Assembly (NCBI RefSeq): GCF_026126425.1
Contig: NZ_JAFMPW010000012.1
Coordinates: 1 to 64,000, forward strand
Source: Muriicola sp. Z0-33
GTDB taxonomy: Bacteria; Bacteroidota; Bacteroidia; Flavobacteriales; Flavobacteriaceae
Direction: 5' to 3'
Length of the DNA: 64,000 bases
This document shows positions 25,399-32,684 of the stretch, piece by piece. Position numbers and translations under genes: made by a program. The stretch's first letter is position 1. Every line of letters begins with the position of its first letter. The notes under the pieces were generated by a model, which did not search any database, was not told the DNA's origin, and was given only the letters and a program-made list of their open reading frames with translations.

Positions 25399-26442
25399 TT
25401 ACCTCAGTTTTATATACATCAGGTTAAAGATGAACACCAACAGTGTAAGGCCTGCGGCAGTGAGAAAAGAAAACAGCAGCGTAGCAAAGAGTACTAACAG
25501 CAAGTAGTATATCGGATAAAACAGAAATGAAAAAAGAAAGCGATAGGTACTTACAAACTCTATTTCACTTATTTTTTTCCTGACGATCCCTCTCCAGATA
25601 AGAAGGGCAGGTAAATTAAAAAGTTGAAAAAGGCCATCCCATATTTTAAAAAAAAGATTTTCATTTGTTTTGATGGGTTTGGTGGATTGTTGTGTGTTTA
25701 ACCCCTCAATCAGTGCATTACAAGCTACAGGATCTAAATAATCTGGCTGTAAGCCGTCTAAAATTGATATTGTCTCTTCATAAGGGTATTGTTCCCCTAC
25801 ATGTGTTGTCAGTTGCGCTATGGCCGATGAAATACGGGCTCTTATTTCTTTAGAAGCAGTTCTTAAGTCCTTAGAATTGTATAACTCTTTTAAATTCAGG
25901 GCTGATCCGGCATAAAAAGCAGCGCTATCAGGGAACCCGGCGGCATTTTTGTAATTTACCCCTACGGGAAGCAATTGGATATCTATTTTGGGGTTTTTAT
26001 CAAGTGTGTGAAACAAAATCCTGGTAAATCCAGTACTCAGGGGTCTGACTCTTCGCTGTATATTATGATTGGCTTCCGGAAAAATTAAAATGGATTGATT
26101 GTTCTGGAGCAAGTGCGCACAAGTCTCAAAAATCTCCTGGTTTCTACTCAGGCTATCCCTGCCATCTCGCAATCTATAAATAGGTATCATCCGTAGCAAT
26201 CCAAAAAGTGCCTTGAGGAAACTATTATTAAATACGTCGGAGCGCGTTAAGAAGTATGGGGCCTTTTTGCTATATGCCGCAATAAGTAAGGCATCCATAA
26301 GTGCGTTCTGATGATTGGCCAGCAACATGGAAGCCTGATGCTCAGTGAGCACAGAAAAGCCATGCATTTTCACCTTTTTGTAGTAACAAAACAAGGCGAA
26401 TTTAATCAGCTGTTTTATGCACCAATAAAGGATCTTTTTCAA
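25399..26442 (-). CDS. 1-acyl-sn-glycerol-3-phosphate acyltransferase (PlsC family)
   Basis: The 347-residue membrane enzyme makes phosphatidic acid precursors. The acyltransferase motif is LLANHQNALMDALL (HxxxxD-like, His43 and Asp48), and the second motif is IFPEANHN. C-terminal helices lie at about 255-340. The start is TTG, in a TTGA overlap with the stop of the sodium symporter gene; the next ATG is 25 codons later and would remove part of the first helix. So the TTG start, with coupled translation, is likely. Confidence 0.88.
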   Translation of the reverse strand: MKKILYWCIKQLIKFALFCYYKKVKMHGFSVLTEHQASMLLANHQNALMDALLIAAYSKKAPYFLTRSDVFNNSFLKALFGLLRMIPIYRLRDGRDSLSRNQEIFETCAHLLQNNQSILIFPEANHNIQRRVRPLSTGFTRILFHTLDKNPKIDIQLLPVGVNYKNAAGFPDSAAFYAGSALNLKELYNSKDLRTASKEIRARISSAIAQLTTHVGEQYPYEETISILDGLQPDYLDPVACNALIEGLNTQQSTKPIKTNENLFFKIWDGLFQLFNLPALLIWRGIVRKKISEIEFVSTYRFLFSFLFYPIYYLLLVLFATLLFSFLTAAGLTLLVFIFNLMYIKLR

Positions 26443-27359
26443 ACCAGTTCTTCTTTTTTTATGGATTTAGCCCCCCAAAACATTCCTATCAGCAAACCAG
26501 ATACCAGGTGCCATATACCCCAAAATGCCGCTAACAGGGCCATGCCGCCGAGGCCTTCAAAAAAAGTAAATATAAGAAGAAGACCCAAGCCAGAATTCTG
26601 AATCCCGGTTTCTATGGTTATTGTCCTTGTATCCTTTCTGGAGAGGCCCAATAACCTTGAAAATGAATAACCGGTGGCAAAGGCAATGAAATTATGAATT
26701 ATTACAATCCAGAAGACATACAAGACGTACTCCGCAAATATGGTCTTGTTATTATACAAGGCTATAAATATGAGAGCAAAAAAGAACAGCAAGGAACCCT
26801 TTTTAAAGAATTTTGCCAACTTTTTTGCCAATACTGGTTTAATCTGATGCACCCACATGCCTAACAAAAGAGGTACACCTAATAGCAAGGCTACGAGTTT
26901 TACCATTTCAAGCGGTGAAATGGATATCTTCTCTAAAATCTGTGCGGTAGGCTCGTAAAGGCTTCCCCAAAACCCAAGGTTTAATGGGGTCATTATTACC
27001 GCTAGAAGGGTTGCAATTGCCGTCAGACTTACAGACAAGGCCGTATTTGCTTTGGCCAGGTGGGAAATAAAATTGGAGACATTGCCCCCCGGGCAAGCGG
27101 CTACCATAAACATTCCAATAGCAAAACTCGGTAGGGGGTTTATAACAGAAACTAAAATAAAAGTAACCAGGGGCAACAGAAGAAACTGACAAATTACTCC
27201 TGCAAGCACCGGTTTTGGGTTGCTGATCAATCGCTTAAAGTCCGAAACTGATATTTCCAAGGCTATCCCGAACATCACCATGGCAAGCGCTAAATTTAGC
27301 ACCCAAAGTGTTTGAGTATCAAAATTAATATGCACGCTATCTATGGCGGCATCAAGCAA
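26439..27359 (-). CDS. Bile acid:sodium symporter family (BASS/SBF) transporter
   Basis: This inner-membrane protein has about nine to ten helices. Helical segments such as LALAMVMFGIALEIS, MFMVAACPGGNVSNFISHLAKANTALSVSLTAI (the conserved crossing-helix region with the Pro-Gly-Gly and Asn-Ser residues) and ETGIQNSGLGLLLIF (second crossing helix, sodium-site type motif) are diagnostic. Substrates in bacteria include organic anions such as pantoate or bile-acid-like steroids, so the substrate is open. No ATG stands near the start; TTG codons at 27380 and 27359 are possible. The second follows a purine-rich GGAGAG, so I prefer it (306 residues). Confidence 0.85.
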   Translation of the reverse strand: MLDAAIDSVHINFDTQTLWVLNLALAMVMFGIALEISVSDFKRLISNPKPVLAGVICQFLLLPLVTFILVSVINPLPSFAIGMFMVAACPGGNVSNFISHLAKANTALSVSLTAIATLLAVIMTPLNLGFWGSLYEPTAQILEKISISPLEMVKLVALLLGVPLLLGMWVHQIKPVLAKKLAKFFKKGSLLFFFALIFIALYNNKTIFAEYVLYVFWIVIIHNFIAFATGYSFSRLLGLSRKDTRTITIETGIQNSGLGLLLIFTFFEGLGGMALLAAFWGIWHLVSGLLIGMFWGAKSIKKEELV

Positions 27360-27474
27360 TTGTCTCTCCTTTAAAATCAATATTTATCAGGCCATATGTT
27401 CAGCCATACTCCCAAGATAATGAATCAAATGATAAAGCAATTAGAAGGGTGGAAATAACTTCTCTATTTACTAT

Positions 27475-27482
27475 TATCTTTG
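27475..27482 (+). promoter_or_regulatory. Likely -7 box of the thioredoxin-like gene
   Basis: TATCTTTG fits TAnnTTTG, 16 bases before the ATG at 27499. Confidence 0.55.
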
Positions 27483-27498
27483 TATAAAATTCAATACC

Positions 27499-28056
27499 AT
27501 GGCAAGAACAGCAAGTAATATGCTTCCCCTGGGAACTTCGGCTCCAAACTTTAGTTTACCTGACACTGTTTCAGATCGGATCATGAACCTGGAAGACTCA
27601 AAAGGCAGTGCTGGCACCTTGATCATGTTTATTTGCAATCACTGTCCTTTTGTAAAACATGTCAATCAGGGTTTGGTGCAATTGGCAAAGGACTATGAGG
27701 AAAAAGGAATTGGTTTTATAGCAATTTCGAGCAATGATATAGAGAATTACCCACAAGATGGCCCGGCATTAATGAAGGTTAATGCAAAAGATGAAGGATT
27801 TACCTTCCCGTATCTCTATGATGCCACCCAGGAAGTTGCCAGGGACTACGACGCGGCTTGCACGCCAGATTTCTTTTTATTCAACAGCGAATTAAAATTG
27901 GTTTACCGTGGTCAGTTAGACGATTCCCGCCCTGGTAATGGTCTTCCCGTTACCGGCGCAGATCTAAGAAACGCTCTAGACCAAATGCTGGCGGGCATGC
28001 CCGTAGATGCTGATCAGAAGCCCAGTATAGGTTGCAATATCAAGTGGAAAATGTAA
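27499..28056 (+). CDS. Thioredoxin-fold protein (AhpC/TSA/redoxin family)
   Basis: The 185-residue protein has no signal peptide and is cytoplasmic. The domain begins PLGTSAPNFSLPDTVSD and holds the redox CxxC motif at Cys46-Cys49 in MFICNHCPFVKH. The later cis-Pro segment YDAACTPDFFLF (about 118-128) is typical of the fold; its extra Cys and the C-terminal Cys in GCNIKWKM may also react. The GxPVTGADL turn is common in this flavobacterial group. It probably reduces disulphides or peroxides. It is convergent with the DinB gene across a repeat element. Confidence 0.9.
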   Translation: MARTASNMLPLGTSAPNFSLPDTVSDRIMNLEDSKGSAGTLIMFICNHCPFVKHVNQGLVQLAKDYEEKGIGFIAISSNDIENYPQDGPALMKVNAKDEGFTFPYLYDATQEVARDYDAACTPDFFLFNSELKLVYRGQLDDSRPGNGLPVTGADLRNALDQMLAGMPVDADQKPSIGCNIKWKM

Positions 28057-28096
28057 AATGAAAATGAAGCGGTAATTTTTATCAGTAGTACTGCAA

Positions 28097-28277
28097 TAAT
28101 CTGATCACTGTTTATTGATAACTGTTTACTTTATCCAGCCGCATCATCGCGCAGCCTTTTTCAATCATCCACAGGATAATCAAAAAAGATCTCGTGTTTA
28201 CTGATTACTGATTACTGATTACTGATTATTGATTACTGATTATTGATTATTGATAACTGATTACTGTTTACTGTTTA
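28097..28277. repeat. Composite repeat B: 7-bp arrays around a 63-bp core
   Basis: Heptad units (TGATTAC, TGATTAT, TGTTTAC) flank a core at 28138-28200. It differs from core A (8387-8449) by three bases. The hairpin has an ACA loop and the DnaA-box-like TCATCCACA (28165-28173). Core A and core B lie in the same orientation in the window. Units on the right reach the stop codon of the DinB gene. Like the other composite repeat, it lies between convergent genes. Confidence 0.85.
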
Positions 28278-28820
28278 CCCCCAGCCTTCCCTATCCAAAA
28301 GGTTTTGAATGTGTGTATAGTGATGGTTTCCATGCCAGACATATCTTCCAATATTTTCTTCCAGTGTGCTTTCAGTATTCCCTTCGGGATGTAAAAAGGA
28401 CCTTTGGAGTTCTTCCTTAGAGAGCCCTCTAAGCAGGTACACCAGTTTAGCATGCACGGCAGACAGGTGTGCCAAAGAAAGTGCTATGGGTGCCGTCCTG
28501 GTATCAAAAAGACCAGCCCATCCTTTTTCGTCATATGCCTTGATCATGGGGGTATCTTCTGTTAATGCCCATTTAAAGCGCGTATAACTATTATGATGAC
28601 TGTCTGAAATATGGTGAATGGTTTGCCTGACCGTCCAGCCCCCTGGCCTGTATGGCGTATCTAACTGGTCCTCCTTTAAATCTTTGACCAAAGCTGTTAA
28701 TCTGCCAGGCAATTCCTCTAATTGCACTATCCATTCCTGTAGTTGCGAATTCGTAATTTCTTCAGGAATTTCAAAATGTCCGATTGGGTAGCGAAGTGCT
28801 TCTATATTATCTATATCCAT
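28275..28820 (-). CDS. DinB-superfamily protein (YfiT-like, putative metal-dependent hydrolase or thiol transferase)
   Basis: The 181-residue four-helix protein has the three His ligands of DinB/YfiT proteins: one in VRQTIHHISDSHHNSYTRF and the pair in WHGNHHYTHIQNLL. The start YPIGHFEIPEEIT is the YfiT-type lead-in. Family members bind a metal and several transfer thiols such as bacillithiol to substrates; the thiol here is unknown. The stop TAA is the first unit of the neighbouring heptad array. Confidence 0.88.
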   Translation of the reverse strand: MDIDNIEALRYPIGHFEIPEEITNSQLQEWIVQLEELPGRLTALVKDLKEDQLDTPYRPGGWTVRQTIHHISDSHHNSYTRFKWALTEDTPMIKAYDEKGWAGLFDTRTAPIALSLAHLSAVHAKLVYLLRGLSKEELQRSFLHPEGNTESTLEENIGRYVWHGNHHYTHIQNLLDREGWG

Positions 28821-28912
28821 AAAACAAAAATAACGAAGTTGCCAGGAATTACTAGAGTAAAAATTAATACACTTTTAACCTTATGATAGCTACTAACCAA
28901 AATACAATCTAC

Positions 28913-28920
28913 TACATTTG
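28913..28920 (+). promoter_or_regulatory. Likely -7 box of the peroxiredoxin gene
   Basis: TACATTTG fits TAnnTTTG and lies 36 bases before the ATG at 28956. Confidence 0.55.
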
Positions 28921-28955
28921 TAGGACAAGTAGATTAACTATAAAATAAGAAACGT

Positions 28956-29594
28956 ATGGCAACAATAAGACTGGGCGATATAGCCCCAAACTTTACGGCA
29001 GACAGTTCTGTTGGAACACTGAATCTTTACGAATACCTGGGGGACGGATGGGGAATTTTATTTTCTCACCCGGCAGATTTCACTCCGGTTTGTACTACAG
29101 AATTAGGCACTGCTTCTAAGTTTAAGGAAGATTTTGATAAGCGCAATGTAAAAATGCTGGCGCTGAGTGTAGACGGTGCGGCCTCGCATAATGAATGGAT
29201 CAAGGATATAAACGAAACTCAGAACACCCTGGTGAATTTCCCAATCATTGCAGATGAGGACAGAAAGGTTTCAGATCTTTATGATATGATACATCCCAAT
29301 GCAGACAGCACACTAACAGTGCGTTCTGTATTCATTATTGCCCCGGACAGGACTGTGAAATTAATCATTACCTACCCTGCATCAACGGGAAGGAATTTTC
29401 ATGAACTATTAAGAGTAATAGACTCTTTGCAGTTAACGGCCTATCACAAAGTTGCCACTCCAGCAAACTGGGAACATGGTCAGGATGTTGTTGTGAGTCC
29501 GTCCATACCAACGGCAGAAGCGAAAGAAATATTTGAAAAAGGCGTGGAAGAGATCAGGCCCTATCTCAGGATGACCCCTGATCCTACTGCATAA
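28956..29594 (+). CDS. 1-Cys type peroxiredoxin
   Basis: The 212-residue cytoplasmic enzyme reduces hydrogen peroxide and organic peroxides. The peroxidatic Cys46 lies in HPADFTPVCTTELG. The C-terminal domain (about 165-212), with TPANWEHGQDVVVSPSI, is the one found in Prx6-type enzymes. No second Cys is seen, so an outside reductant is needed. A strong hairpin terminator follows at once, so it is expressed alone. Confidence 0.95.
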   Translation: MATIRLGDIAPNFTADSSVGTLNLYEYLGDGWGILFSHPADFTPVCTTELGTASKFKEDFDKRNVKMLALSVDGAASHNEWIKDINETQNTLVNFPIIADEDRKVSDLYDMIHPNADSTLTVRSVFIIAPDRTVKLIITYPASTGRNFHELLRVIDSLQLTAYHKVATPANWEHGQDVVVSPSIPTAEAKEIFEKGVEEIRPYLRMTPDPTA

Positions 29595-29601
29595 ATAGCA
29601 T

Positions 29602-29632
29602 AAAAAAAAGAGCGCCGAATTGGCGCTCTTTT
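29602..29632. terminator. Bidirectional terminator
   Basis: A stem of at least 10 bp (AAAAGAGCGCC/GGCGCTCTTTT) with a short loop has a T-run on each strand. It serves the peroxiredoxin gene on one side and the gene at 29646 on the other. Confidence 0.93.
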
Positions 29633-29645
29633 ACTATCTGCACTT

Positions 29646-30473
29646 CTAATATTTCGCCAATTCAGGGACTCTGGTATAAATTGCTTCTCCGTGTAATCCG
29701 GTGAAATATTTATTCCTCATCTCCCCCATTTTCTTTTTGCCTTCATCTGTTGACCAGTGTGCATTAAAGAGTTCGTCGTTCTTGTCGTATAGATTGTCTA
29801 AGTCGGCCATGCTATTTACATAAAAGGCTTCTACAAATTCTGTCCCATCCGCTCCGTAGAAATGAGAGTTCGGATAGTACCCCTGTATGTATTCGTTTTT
29901 ATGAAGTACATTCTCTGCATACTCCTTAAAGGTGGCCATAAACTCTTCACCTGATCCATCTTGCGGGAATTTAAAATGGCTGGTTCGAAGTAAAAGTATT
30001 TCTGCATCACCTCCTCCATAGGGTTTGGCATGTTTCATGGTTGAATAAATTTCATCAGAGTGAAAGTCAGAATAATAGGCATTCCTTTTTTGAAAATATG
30101 CCTTTCTTTCCTCCTCATCGGGCCAACCTTCTTTTACCAACTCACCTGTTCTTTTTTTCGCCTCTTCAATCGCCTCCCAGGAGGCATAAGAATTTACTGC
30201 CAAAAGTTCTCTATTGTCCGGGGTAAATCTGTGCATGTATAGCCCGGAACTCATAATCAGATCATTCTTTGCTGTCACCTTATCATAATATTCCTTCTCC
30301 ACAGCTTTCCAGGTATCCATATTAAAATTTGGGTTATCCATGTTCCAGTGAATGGTAGTTACGGCCACATATTTTGGCCTTGATGGGGCCTCTTCATCCT
30401 GGGCAATAACACCCGAAGAACAGAGTAATAATAATGCAGTGAACCCTGTCAATACGTACTTGTTTTTTTTCAT
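29646..30473 (-). CDS. Secreted protein with two related alpha/beta-barrel-like halves
   Basis: The 275-residue protein has a signal peptide (about 1-25, GVIAQD). The residues after it fall into two similar halves, about 30-145 and 150-275. Each has a strand, a helix (WKAVEKEYYDKV; FMATFKEYAENV), a strand with GLYMHRFTPDNRELLAV or GYYPNSHFYGADGTEF, a helix (SYASWEAIEEAK; NSMADLDNLYDK) and an ending near DEIYSTM/GEAIYTRV. This fits duplicated dimeric-barrel (ABM/NIPSNAP-like) modules. The function is unknown. The frame runs on to 30527, but the ATG at 30473 gives a clean signal peptide. Confidence 0.8.
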   Translation of the reverse strand: MKKNKYVLTGFTALLLLCSSGVIAQDEEAPSRPKYVAVTTIHWNMDNPNFNMDTWKAVEKEYYDKVTAKNDLIMSSGLYMHRFTPDNRELLAVNSYASWEAIEEAKKRTGELVKEGWPDEEERKAYFQKRNAYYSDFHSDEIYSTMKHAKPYGGGDAEILLLRTSHFKFPQDGSGEEFMATFKEYAENVLHKNEYIQGYYPNSHFYGADGTEFVEAFYVNSMADLDNLYDKNDELFNAHWSTDEGKKKMGEMRNKYFTGLHGEAIYTRVPELAKY

Positions 30474-30812
30474 AATTGGTTGGTTTATATGATTAAATAA
30501 TAGAAAATTTAAACTCAAAATACCCATGGGCCGGGGGATTGGCTATTTATCCCATTAAATAGGTAAAGGGGGGAAGTGTATCAATTTACTTAATTTTTTT
30601 TAACAAAAAGCAAATTATTCCGATTGGTAAATTAATCTTTAAATCTTGTAAGTTTTCCCTTTCAAGAATGCCAATCCGATAGTTGAAAACATGATGAGTT
30701 GGCCTTAATGTCATACAAATTATTCCATAGAACTATTTATTCCAAACTTTCACACAACAGCTTCAAAATCAAATATTAATAGGAAAAACCATCATTTTAA
30801 ATTAATATATCG

Positions 30813-30820
30813 TACTTTTG
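30813..30820 (+). promoter_or_regulatory. Promoter -7 box of the cold-shock gene
   Basis: TACTTTTG fits TAnnTTTG and lies 27 bases before the ATG. The rest of the gap 30474-30847 is A+T-rich and shows no gene; one poor inverted repeat (CCGATTGG/CCAATCCG, about 30620-30680) is present. Confidence 0.6.
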
Positions 30821-30847
30821 CACTTTATTAATATTTTAATTTTTATT

Positions 30848-31042
30848 ATGAGTAAAGGAACAGTAAAATTCTTCAATGATTCAAAAGGTTATGGATTCAT
30901 TACTGAAGAAGGATCAGACGAAGATCACTTTGTACACATTTCTGGCTTAATTGACGAAGTACGAGAAGGTGATGTTGTAGAATTTGAACTACAACAAGGA
31001 AAAAAAGGATTGAACGCCGTAAATGTGAAAGTAGTAGACTAG
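30848..31042 (+). CDS. Cold-shock domain protein
   Basis: This 64-residue RNA chaperone is a single OB fold. The RNP1 motif is KGYGFITEEG and RNP2 HFVHIS, both with the usual aromatic residues. It starts at MSKGTVKFFNDS; the longer frame from 30818 overlaps the promoter. Csp proteins bind single-stranded RNA and DNA and melt structures in the cold or in growth shifts. The gene has its own promoter and terminator. Confidence 0.97.
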   Translation: MSKGTVKFFNDSKGYGFITEEGSDEDHFVHISGLIDEVREGDVVEFELQQGKKGLNAVNVKVVD

Positions 31043-31071
31043 GTACGCAACGATTTAATTTTTTTTAGATA

Positions 31072-31100
31072 AACCCTGATGAAATCATCAGGGTTTTTTA
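31072..31100 (+). terminator. Terminator of the cold-shock gene
   Basis: ACCCTGAT/ATCAGGGT hairpin followed by six T residues. Confidence 0.92.
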
Positions 31101-31107
31101 TTTTCCT

Positions 31108-31233
31108 CTACTTCGGCTTTCTCTCATTATACTTCCAATTTCGATCAATAATCTTTAACTTCGCGATGTCTGATTGGTTCATACGACAGAATTTTCCTCC
31201 TATTTTTGTAAGGCCCATCAGCTTTTCGAGCAT
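31108..31233 (-). CDS. Small ORF of 41 codons, possible gene remnant
   Basis: ATG at 31233 to TAG at 31108. The product (starts MLEKLMGLTKIGGKF, contains DIAKLKIIDRNWKYNER) is basic and helical. An AGGAGG-like stretch lies inside the frame before an internal Met. No family is recognised, and there is no promoter in view. It may be a decayed fragment rather than a working gene. Confidence 0.2.
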   Translation of the reverse strand: MLEKLMGLTKIGGKFCRMNQSDIAKLKIIDRNWKYNERKPK

Positions 31234-31387
31234 TAAATAGTAAGCAGAAATTTACCACCCCACGGTTAGACTGATTATTAAAATGTCCCTTATGGGGTAT
31301 TCTATCTTCATTATAACCAAAATACGGACGGGATGATCAGCTTTATAGGAGTTGGTGATTCTAGCGCAGTTGTTGAAATTTATGTTA

Positions 31388-31408
31388 TTAGGTAGGGTAA
31401 CTACCTAA
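31388..31408. promoter_or_regulatory. Perfect 8-bp palindrome upstream of a small membrane peptide gene
   Basis: TTAGGTAG-GGTAA-CTACCTAA, with a TGTTATAACA palindrome some 10 bases further on. Together they lie 60-80 bases before the small gene at 31468 and may be operator sites. The rest of 31234-31467 shows nothing definite. Confidence 0.3.
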
Positions 31409-31467
31409 GTAAATTGTTATAACAGTGAAGCGGTGTAATCCCCATACACGCTTTTAAATAAAATGCG

Positions 31468-31548
31468 ATGGTAATTTTTCTTTCAATTATGATCATATTG
31501 ATTGTAGCTAATTTAGTACTGTTTCTTTCTTTAGACGGTTCTAAATAA
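31468..31548 (+). CDS. Tiny single-helix membrane peptide (26 residues)
   Basis: ATG to TAA, 26 codons: one hydrophobic helix with FLSIMIILIVANLVLFLSL, ending in the polar DGSK. It ends three bases before a strong terminator, which suggests a real transcript end. Its pattern FLxIxxxLIxANxxL is shared with the 31-residue peptide at 47479. Function is unknown; small peptides of this sort often join larger membrane complexes. Confidence 0.5.
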   Translation: MVIFLSIMIILIVANLVLFLSLDGSK

Positions 31549-31580
31549 AAAACCCTTGCAAGAATACAAGGGCTTTTTGT
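31549..31580. terminator. Bidirectional terminator
   Basis: CCCTTG (31553-31558) pairs with CAAGGG (31567-31572), with A-run before and T-run after. It serves the small peptide gene and the cyclophilin-FKBP gene on the other strand. Confidence 0.85.
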
Positions 31581-31597
31581 TGTATGGTATATGCGTG

Positions 31598-32530
31598 TTA
31601 TTTTATGCCCATCAACTCTACATCAAAGACCAGCGTTGCATTTGGAGGTATAACTCCCCCCGCTCCGGCGGCGCCATATCCTAAATGAGAAGGAATAACA
31701 AAGCGTGCTTTATCTCCCACTTTCAACAGATTAATCCCTTCATCCCAACCAGGGATAACCTGGCCAACACCTAGTTGAAAATCTATGGGTTCATTACGCT
31801 TATATGAAGAATCAAAAACCTGCCCCTCGGCCAGGGAACCTTCATAATGTACAGATACGGTCTGTCCTGATTCTGCCTGGGGACCATTCCCATTTTGAAT
31901 GATCTTATATCTTAGGCCGCTTGCTGTCTTGTCAAAACCGGCTGCTATTTTATCTAATGCCGCTTCCGCCCTTTTGATCTCTTCTGCAATTCTTTTATCT
32001 CTGGAACTCTTAAATGTTTGAAATGCCTCCAGAGCATCCCAATTTTCTGCTTCGCTCCCAACCCTTACAATCTTTATGGAGGTAATTTCATCTCCCTGGG
32101 CCACAGCATCTACCACTTCCTGTCCTTGCTGTACATGTCCAAAAACAGTGTGTTTATTATCTAACCATGGCGTGGGAATATGGGTAATAAAAAATTGACT
32201 TCCATTGGTCCCCGGTCCGGCATTCGCCATAGATAATACCCCTGGTTCTGAATGAGTAAGATCCTGATGAAACTCGTCGTCGAACTTATATCCAGGATCC
32301 CCGGTTCCGGTGCCTTGTGGACAACCTCCCTGGATCATAAAATCTGGAATAACCCTGTGAAATTTTAGCCCGTCATAATAAGGTTCTCCAGCAGCACGGG
32401 ATGTATTATCTTGTTTTCCTTCTGCGAGTGCTACAAAATTCCCAACCGTACCGGGAGTTTTATCATAAGTTAATTTAAGTAGTATTTCTCCCTGAGTTGT
32501 AGTAAACTTAGCGTATAATCCGTCTTCCAT
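31598..32530 (-). CDS. Fused cyclophilin-FKBP peptidyl-prolyl isomerase
   Basis: The 310-residue protein joins two prolyl isomerases. Residues of about 5-155 are cyclophilin (FHRVIPDFMIQGG, PGVLSMANAGPGTNGSQFFI, WLDNKHTVFGHV, with the catalytic Arg in FHRV). A helical linker (about 158-195) precedes an FKBP domain at about 205-310 (VSVHYEGSLAEGQVFDSS, VGQVIPGWDEGI, YGAAGAGGVIPPNATLVFDVEL). No signal peptide is seen, so it is cytoplasmic unless exported another way. It should help fold proteins. Confidence 0.95.
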   Translation of the reverse strand: MEDGLYAKFTTTQGEILLKLTYDKTPGTVGNFVALAEGKQDNTSRAAGEPYYDGLKFHRVIPDFMIQGGCPQGTGTGDPGYKFDDEFHQDLTHSEPGVLSMANAGPGTNGSQFFITHIPTPWLDNKHTVFGHVQQGQEVVDAVAQGDEITSIKIVRVGSEAENWDALEAFQTFKSSRDKRIAEEIKRAEAALDKIAAGFDKTASGLRYKIIQNGNGPQAESGQTVSVHYEGSLAEGQVFDSSYKRNEPIDFQLGVGQVIPGWDEGINLLKVGDKARFVIPSHLGYGAAGAGGVIPPNATLVFDVELMGIK

Positions 32531-32684
32531 TTTTCTTTTTTTAATTGAGCGGCAAAGGTAGGGAAATTTAGAGAATCGCTGCCACTAAATTACCAGCCTA
32601 AAACGGCTTCAACAAAGGTCTAAGATCATCCTTGAATTCTCTTAAAGAAGTGGTTAATTAATATGAGTTCCTGCTGTGCTGCTA

